From NCBI GenBank assembly GCA_964035015.1, contig OZ036008.1:2997612-3061611 (forward strand): 64,000 bases of DNA, in the 5' to 3' direction. The stretch's first letter is position 1. Each line of letters starts with the position of its first letter. The DNA is from Corallium rubrum. Lineage: Eukaryota > Cnidaria > Anthozoa > Scleralcyonacea > Coralliidae. The notes under the pieces were generated by a model. The model saw only the letters and a list, made by a program, of their open reading frames with translations. It was not told the origin of the DNA and did no database searches. Made by a program: the position numbers and the translations under genes. Shown here in pieces: positions 58,284-64,000 of this stretch.

Positions 58284-59164
58284 AATGCCATGCAATGAAA
58301 TTTTTCTCTGACCGTCTTTCGAAAACCACTATTCTTAGTTTGCATTTGACGTCATGGCAGCCATGTTGGAGAAAGCAACAATGCTTGGGTGTGATAACAT
58401 GGACCGGGCTAGCCCGGTTAGCCGGACCAGCTCTTTAAACCAAGCTAGCTCGCGTTCTATATAAATTGTATTGTATACATGTAATACATGTACAAAACAG
58501 TGATCAAAATAAAACCAAACACTTTGAAACATGCGAAATGTAGTGGTCAAAACTTGGCCGATGCTAAAAATGGCAACCCGAAAGTTACCGCCCCTGCAAA
58601 AGTAGCCGCCCTTAAGGTGGTTTTCCACTAGGCGACTTTTAGAGGTCACTAATTCTGAAAGTAGCCGCCCCAACTTCTTTCGAGATTCTACGGCCAAAAT
58701 TTCAAGTGGGATTCGGGATTTTAAGAAAAATATCAAGCGGGAAGCGGGATAAATAAAAAAATCATGACGTGATGCGGGAAAGAAGCGCATGATTTAGCGG
58801 GATACGGGATTTCTGACCAAAATTTCTAGTGTTTTTAATTTTTGTTTTGTTTTTTGTGCTGTCAAAGATTAACCATCATGCCCAACAAAATAAATAATCA
58901 AATAAATTTAGACAATTTAGAGATATATTTAGAGATCATATATTGCTTCACTTATACCTTTCATTCCCCTGTTACCCCTCAATTTGCCTATCAGTATCCC
59001 ATTGACCCTATTGTTGGCATTGTTGCTCCCAATCCACGGAATTAATCTTGTCATTTAAACAATATCAGAAAAAATGGCAAGAACGGGAAATTAGGATTAA
59101 GCGTGGCGGGATAACGGGATTTGAAGGGAAAATTGGTCGGGATGGCGGATTTTTGGGGCCTGGT
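58284..59164. other. 3' flank of copy D; no gene recognised
   Basis: 58284-58470 duplicates the 3' flank of copy C, including the MITE fragment. From 58560 onward, GCGGGAT words recur (58690-58810 and 59100-59155) around an AT-rich core, perhaps an element with degenerate ends. A lone MITE end, TTAAGGTGGTTTTCCACTAG, lies at 58613. Confidence 0.5.
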
Positions 59165-59989
59165 ACAGGCCCTTTTTTCAAGTGTTAGACCTTGAACCTT
59201 GTATACAGTACAAGCCCAAGAAAGTGCAACAGGAAATTGTACCCTTTGTATTTCTGGAGAAGATGCTTTACCTGGTCTGATTTTGATCTTTGTTTTAGTA
59301 CAGGTTCAACAGGAAGTACTTTGTGTTCTCTTGCAAAAGAATTAGCATGAGTATTCATCAAGTTTTTACCAGCTTTTGCATCATCAAACTTTACATACAG
59401 AATAGTTGGTTTTTGAGTATTTTGATTGACATCAATTTTAAATACAGTTCCCATTTAGCCATTAATGAGTCTATCTGGAATATAATCAAAATTTCATAAG
59501 CAAATCCACCTGTTTCAGACCGTCCTCTTGATAAAGCTCTATCAATATCTTGTTTACTTACATTTGTTGGATACTGATCATTAGCCTTAAGAACAAATAT
59601 AGATCCATGCATTTCTTCTACTTTTTTGTAAGAACATCTGATGGATAATTAGCATCTGTTTGGGTTATTGACCTTGAATTAATTATTCTAATGTCATGTT
59701 CTGTTTGAGAAGCTGTTCTTATCCTGTTAAGAAGTTCAGTAAATGGCTGATCATTTTTTCTGTCTCATGATTTCAGTAAGTTCTATCATTTTGAAGACCA
59801 TCCATGGATGGCATAGGTTATAAGCATCATTTTTGTAATTGTCAAAAACATCTTTCTTACGTATTGGTGGCAGTTGGTATAGGTCACCTACGGCTATGAT
59901 ACTAATTCCTGCGAATAAGAGAGAATTGGATGTACCAAAAATTTCTTTCAATCTTTGATGTATAAACAACAAACAACATTTTAATCAAC

Positions 59990-61010
59990 ATTAATACCAC
60001 TACTGGTACATATGATACATACAAATTATAGTTAAATACAAAAAGTTTAACATATTAAACTAGTGACAATAAGGATAAACAAACTTTGATCAACTGCAAT
60101 GCACCTCAGTCTTGGGGTCTTAGTACCTTACTACATTATAATTGATCAAAATTCGTTAATATATCAAAACAGAACTTAGCTACTAGTGCCATTATAGATT
60201 TGTCTTTCATTGAGACCATATACATAAACAGGTCCTGATTATTGAAAGAGCAAAACGAATAGTTTATTTGATATAGTTTGTGGATGAAATTAGCTCTGAG
60301 ATCAGTAAACTTTGGATTGTTGCATTGCATTAAATAATGTTGTTCATTCCCAACCTCATTTAAGTTGCAATGTTTACATATTCTTTCATCGTATGGAATA
60401 TTAGTATATCGACCAGTTTCAACAGGTAATCTATGAGATGATATTCTGAGTTTTGTAACAGCTTGACGATGTTTAACATTACTAATTTCAGAAATGTATT
60501 TTTCAAAGTCCAAATTTATTTTAAATTTTTTGAACGTTCTGAGCTTGCCTTGGTTTCCACCTTGTTGAATCTGCTCTCTCCAATAGTTAACAAAGTGTCC
60601 TTTTAAACTACTTTTTAAATATGGCAAAAATTTTCCAACTCTTTCTGGGGTATAGTAAAGTTTTTAAAGTTATTCACTTTTGTATCACACAATTCCAGCA
60701 AATATGTTGTAAAAGATACTGGTTGTAAATTTAGATCCATACAGACTTTCCCCGCTTTACCAACGAGAGTATCGTTAAATAATGGGTTGTTGATACGTAG
60801 CCAAAATTTTGCTACAATAGTGGATATTTGTATAATTAAAGGCATTCTCCCTAATTCAGCATAAACGGTTAAATTTGTTGATTTTGAATGAACCCCTAAC
60901 ATTCGTTTGCAAAACTTTAAATGGAGTTTCTCAATATCATTTGAGATTTTAAAAATCTTACTTTTAAACTTATCAAAAGAATTTACTTTACCTAATAAGT
61001 AAGGTTGTGT
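59990..61010 (-). mobile_element. Non-LTR retrotransposon (LINE) 3' fragment
   Basis: Two overlapping frames, 61031-60615 and 60627-60136, form one protein with a single frameshift near 60625. The first resembles the thumb region after a reverse transcriptase (LHLKFCKRMLGVHSKSTN, AELGRMPL). The second ends in a zinc-knuckle-like CKHC...HYLMQC. The reverse transcriptase core is absent, so the copy is 5'-truncated. It interrupts the helicase pseudogene between DEISMVG and IHQRLKEIF, so it inserted after that gene was established here. Confidence 0.8.
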
Positions 61011-61489
61011 TTCCAACCATAGAAATTTCATCTATTGCTATAAGTTTTAGGTCAGATAACGATAACCTAAATTGTGTTTTCTTTTAATCTGACATTGCAG
61101 GTAGATTATCACCTGTTTCTGTAGGAATTGCAAAACCAGTGTTTATTGTTGCTCCATCAATGTAATTGCAGCCACACCTGTCGGAGCCAGCAAAAGAACA
61201 GTTGGCAGTTCAGAATTAATAGGAGGGTGTCTAAAAGTCTTAACTGCTGTGTGATATATTGTTTTAATCAAGTGACTTTTCCCTGCACCTCCACCACCAG
61301 TTATAAAAAGATCTATTGGTTTTACTTCAACAGGTTTTAAGCTGTTCATATTTTTTATTGTATCTCGGCACCAGACGAGAACTCTATCATGCATGACGTT
61401 CTATGTTCAATGACCTTACAGACTGACGTAGTAAATCATCAGAAGTATCTGCTGGTTGGTTGTAGGAAGTATAATCATTCCAGGAGAGG

Positions 61490-61740
61490 CATTCTGATTA
61501 GATTGTATGGAATATATCATACACGAGGAGTGTTTCATCCGGATATCCAAACACCGAAACGTTATAGCATCTCAAACAAGTCAGTATTTTAAGAGAAAAA
61601 TCGAGATGAAAGTTTGCTTAATTTATGTAATTTCTTCCCCCGATATCCAAAAAAAGAACACAGACACGGTACTGGTTTCCTTTATGTTTTCTCATGAATT
61701 ATTAATGAGTTTGAGATGTTGGATCAAGATGTGATGGTAA
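61490..61740. other. Insert within the helicase pseudogene
   Basis: Helicase similarity is interrupted here. The sequence CATGAATTATTAATGAGTTT is shared with 39884-39905 and 41596-41615, so this is probably a dispersed element. Its ends are not defined. Confidence 0.45.
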
Positions 61741-62025
61741 TTGCTCATTAAATGACTCATTTGGGATAGACTCATTGTGATTTCACCTTGCAAATCAGCA
61801 TTTGATCATTAATTGAATCATATAAATGAATAATATTGCCCTGATTATTTTTAGTACTTCAAGTGCCTCACCAACAGCATCTGCGTCAGGTTCAAATATT
61901 GCTCTGTTTTGTTCAACAATGGCTTGAACACCAGGTTCACAGAAGATTAGCTCATCTCGCCATGGATAATAGAGCATGAGTAAACGATGGAAATAAGATT
62001 CTGGTTGTTTTGTTTGGTGTATCAT

Positions 62026-62518
62026 ATCTTATAACATGCGACTTAACTTTCCTACATTTCATATATTCATTTTGTGTTTATTAATTTTATTTTGTTGGGA
62101 AGATATTGTTTTGTGTCTGCTGTTGCATGTTGTGATTCAATTAAGTCGTCTTGAAGAACATCTGGTTGAGAATTTCTAGTTTCGCTAGAATCCATAAGCG
62201 CCTCTATAAATAAGTGTTGTTTATGTCGTCACTTTTACAGAACTAAACTTAAAACTGCGGTATATCAAAATGGGAAACCAGTTTCTTTTCCTTTAACTCA
62301 CATCTTGTAATTTCTTTATCCATGTGCTTGCAAAGCTCTTGTATATGTAAATTATCTCTTTTGAATTATTTACTTAAATAAAAGATTTAATAAGTGCCCT
62401 CCCCCCTGTTTAAGCGCCGTTCCTGGAATAAGCGCCCAACTTTTCGCCCAAAATAGAAAATATCGAGGAAATCCGATAGCTTATTGATGACGAATTTTTT
62501 ACCCGGAAGCGCTTTAGT
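62026..62518. other. Upstream flank of copy E
   Basis: No gene. 62390-62480 resembles the 50615-50710 region (AATAAGCGCCCAAC, then TATCGAGGAAATCCGATAGC). The family leader ATTAAAATATGGCTAGCGAC is missing at the position where copy E should begin. Confidence 0.5.
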
Positions 62519-63803
62519 ATTAAGAAAGAGCCGAGGTCCTCGCCAATGCTGTTCATGATGACGCTGAGTCTGAGGACAATCAAGCGGGTGATATTCCACA
62601 ATTACCACCAGCAGAAAGATCGGAGACATTTACGTTCACTTCAAGTAGAGAATTTCTGTTACTGAGATGGCTACTGAGGGGTCTGTCTTTGTGGCACCCG
62701 AGATCGAGTTGTTGTTTCAGTCGATATTTCTACGCAAGACTGATCAGCTTGTTACTCGCTTGTTCTGCCATATTGACTCTTCTAGTACAACTTTTCTCAC
62801 AAGAAGATCCAATTCTTAATTCCTCTCTATCAACCATGTTATACCAAGTCGTTCTATTCGCTTCGGCATTCTTCAGTCATCTTGCCGGCTGGCGTTACTT
62901 CAGGTCTCGTGACTTTGAAGACAACATGGTCTTTATCACCTTGGATGCACGACAGCTTGAGGATTTCGGAAACAAATCAAATACTACAACTTGAGGATAA
63001 TAATGTCTTTAGCTCTCGCATTAGTTTTGCTTGGTTTGGATTTTTATTATGTCAACTCTTTATATGACACTCAGCCGCTCGTGAATAAGTGGTTGGTATT
63101 TTCTTTCAGTGCTTATGTTGGTGGAATGTACTTGGCAGTTTTGTGGATTATTGACTTACTACAGCTCGTCAGCAATGCTCGTCTTCGAAATCAACATCAG
63201 AAGTTCCTCAAGTGGACTCAAGGAGCGGAAGCAGCCATAAATGATCATATTTGTAACTACACGACAAAGGTAGAAAAATCTTGCCGTCACCTTCGATTCT
63301 GGTTCTTAATTCATAATGTTTCGCTTACCATATTAGCCCCAATCGTTGCATTACGTTGTATTTTTATTTGGAATTTAGCACATAGAGCTGCTTTAGAGCT
63401 TGGCAGAGTTATGTTTACGTTTATTGCACTTAATATGATACTGGCATGGGCTGGCCCGCTTTACTTCGCTGAACAAATCGAAAAAGGCGATGAGAGATTC
63501 TGTTGTGAAGTGAACAATTTTTGTCCTGAACAACTTACTGCTGCTATGCAGAATATATCTCCCCGGGAAACAGAAGTTTCAACTTTGAATGGCGGCCAGA
63601 ATGAGGAAAGTTATCAACGTTTGACTTTTGTTTTACGTACTGAGGTCCAGTTGTTTGTGGCTTACTTGAAGAACATCAGATCGGGTTTTCTTGCAGTTGG
63701 ATACACATTTCAGCTCAAACTCTCAATAGTTGCTGCCGTATTTTCATTAGGTGCACTACTTGTTAAGACAGAGTTTGAAGAGAGTCATGAAAAGAGTCTT
63801 TAA
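62519..63803 (+). pseudogene. Seven-TM receptor-like family, copy E, start lost and frameshifted
   Basis: Similarity to copies B-D begins at RAEVLANAVHDDAESEDNQ without the usual ATGGCTAGCGACGAAG, which appears deleted (TATT joins AAGAAAGAGCC at about 62518). No in-frame ATG precedes the conserved region. A single-base deletion near 62970 (GAGGATTTCGG against GAGGGATTTCGG in copy D) shifts the frame after LDARQLE. From 62991 the rest of the protein (270 codons, TM3 to TM7 and the end KTEFEESHEKSL) reads open. It has an extra LRCIFIWNLAH-type stretch after TM5. This is a recent pseudogene with two disabling lesions, unless either is an assembly error. Confidence 0.85.
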
Positions 63804-64000
63804 AATGCCATGCAATGAAATGAAATTTTTCTCTGACCGTCTTTCGAAACGGTGAGCACTAGATAGTGGTCGCCAAAACATCCATATTGAGCCCGCCAAC
63901 ACTACTAACTCAGCGGTGACGCAGTCATCGTATAAATACACGGATCGCGAATCTCAACTGCGCGTCAGAATAACGCGTTCTGAGTCGGGATAAAACTTAA
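63804..64000. other. 3' flank of copy E
   Basis: The first 45 bases match the family's 3' flank (AAAATGCCATGCAATGAAAT, TCTCTGACCGTCTTTCGAAA). The remainder shows nothing recognisable. Confidence 0.5.

Larger units (their letters stand above)
59165..62025 (-). pseudogene. PIF1/Helitron-type helicase pseudogene split by a LINE
   Basis: Pieces in order on the minus strand: 62025-61795 (FHRLLMLYYPWRDEL, region before the helicase in Helitron/PIF1-like proteins); about 61480-61090 with Walker A GGGGAGKSHLIKT and LLAPTGVAAI; about 61075-61015 with the Walker B stretch KLIAIDEISMVG; then after an inserted LINE fragment 59972-59751 with IHQRLKEIFG and IAVGDLYQLPPI; and 59612-59165 with ARLINGxMGTV-like and SWACTVxKVQGLTL-like motifs. 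There are single-base frameshifts near 61165, 59765 and 59260, in-frame stops near 61082 and 59456, and another insert near 61490-61740. No rolling-circle Rep domain was found, so Helitron origin is plausible but not proven. Confidence 0.85.

Overview
This is eukaryotic, metazoan DNA. It is AT-rich and intron-bearing, packed with short inverted-repeat transposons and microsatellites. It most resembles an anthozoan cnidarian (stony coral or sea anemone): a VPS53 exon series with animal-type splice sites, a Penelope-like retroelement with a GIY-YIG domain, hammerhead ribozymes, PIF/Harbinger, hAT, mariner- and pogo-like elements, and a cluster of single-exon seven-transmembrane genes of gustatory-receptor-like type. 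The species assignment is inference. No tRNA, rRNA, CRISPR array or bacterial-style operon is supported.

Layout. From 3.2 to 21.9 kb, nine phase-compatible plus-strand exons encode an internal part of the VPS53 tethering-complex subunit. The introns are swollen by nested transposons, minisatellites and microsatellites. The 9.8 kb intron between its first two visible exons holds a nest: a Ty3/gypsy-like Gag is interrupted by other elements, including a 3.2 kb PIF/Harbinger transposon (8547-11766, TTA duplication) that carries both a DDE transposase gene (frameshifted) and an apparently intact MADF-domain gene on the other strand.

From 22 to 29.5 kb there are no recognised genes, only a dense run of MITE-like elements, many with TTA or TAA target duplications. 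From 29.6 to 63.8 kb lie five members of a seven-TM gene family. Three are intact (36691-37974 minus, 48929-50110 plus, 57054-58283 plus). One is split and partly deleted around a 4 kb foldback element (29597-34072 minus). One has lost its start codon and gained a frameshift (62519-63803 plus). The foldback element carries C2H2 zinc-finger ORFs and an antisense copy of its own gene's 3' end.

Between the family members are an AT-microsatellite-rich tract with a palindrome encoding a hammerhead ribozyme on each strand (41.78-41.95 kb), an inverted pair of Penelope-like 3' ends (42.17-43.31 kb), a SINE-like element, a 20-bp satellite made of AP-1-like sites (55.5-56.2 kb), a triple-nested transposon stack (52.66-54.57 kb), and a PIF1/Helitron-type helicase pseudogene split by a LINE fragment (59.1-62.0 kb).

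The host genes (VPS53 and the receptor-like cluster) have no evident functional link. Most of the remaining sequence is mobile DNA, and target-site duplications give the order of several insertions.
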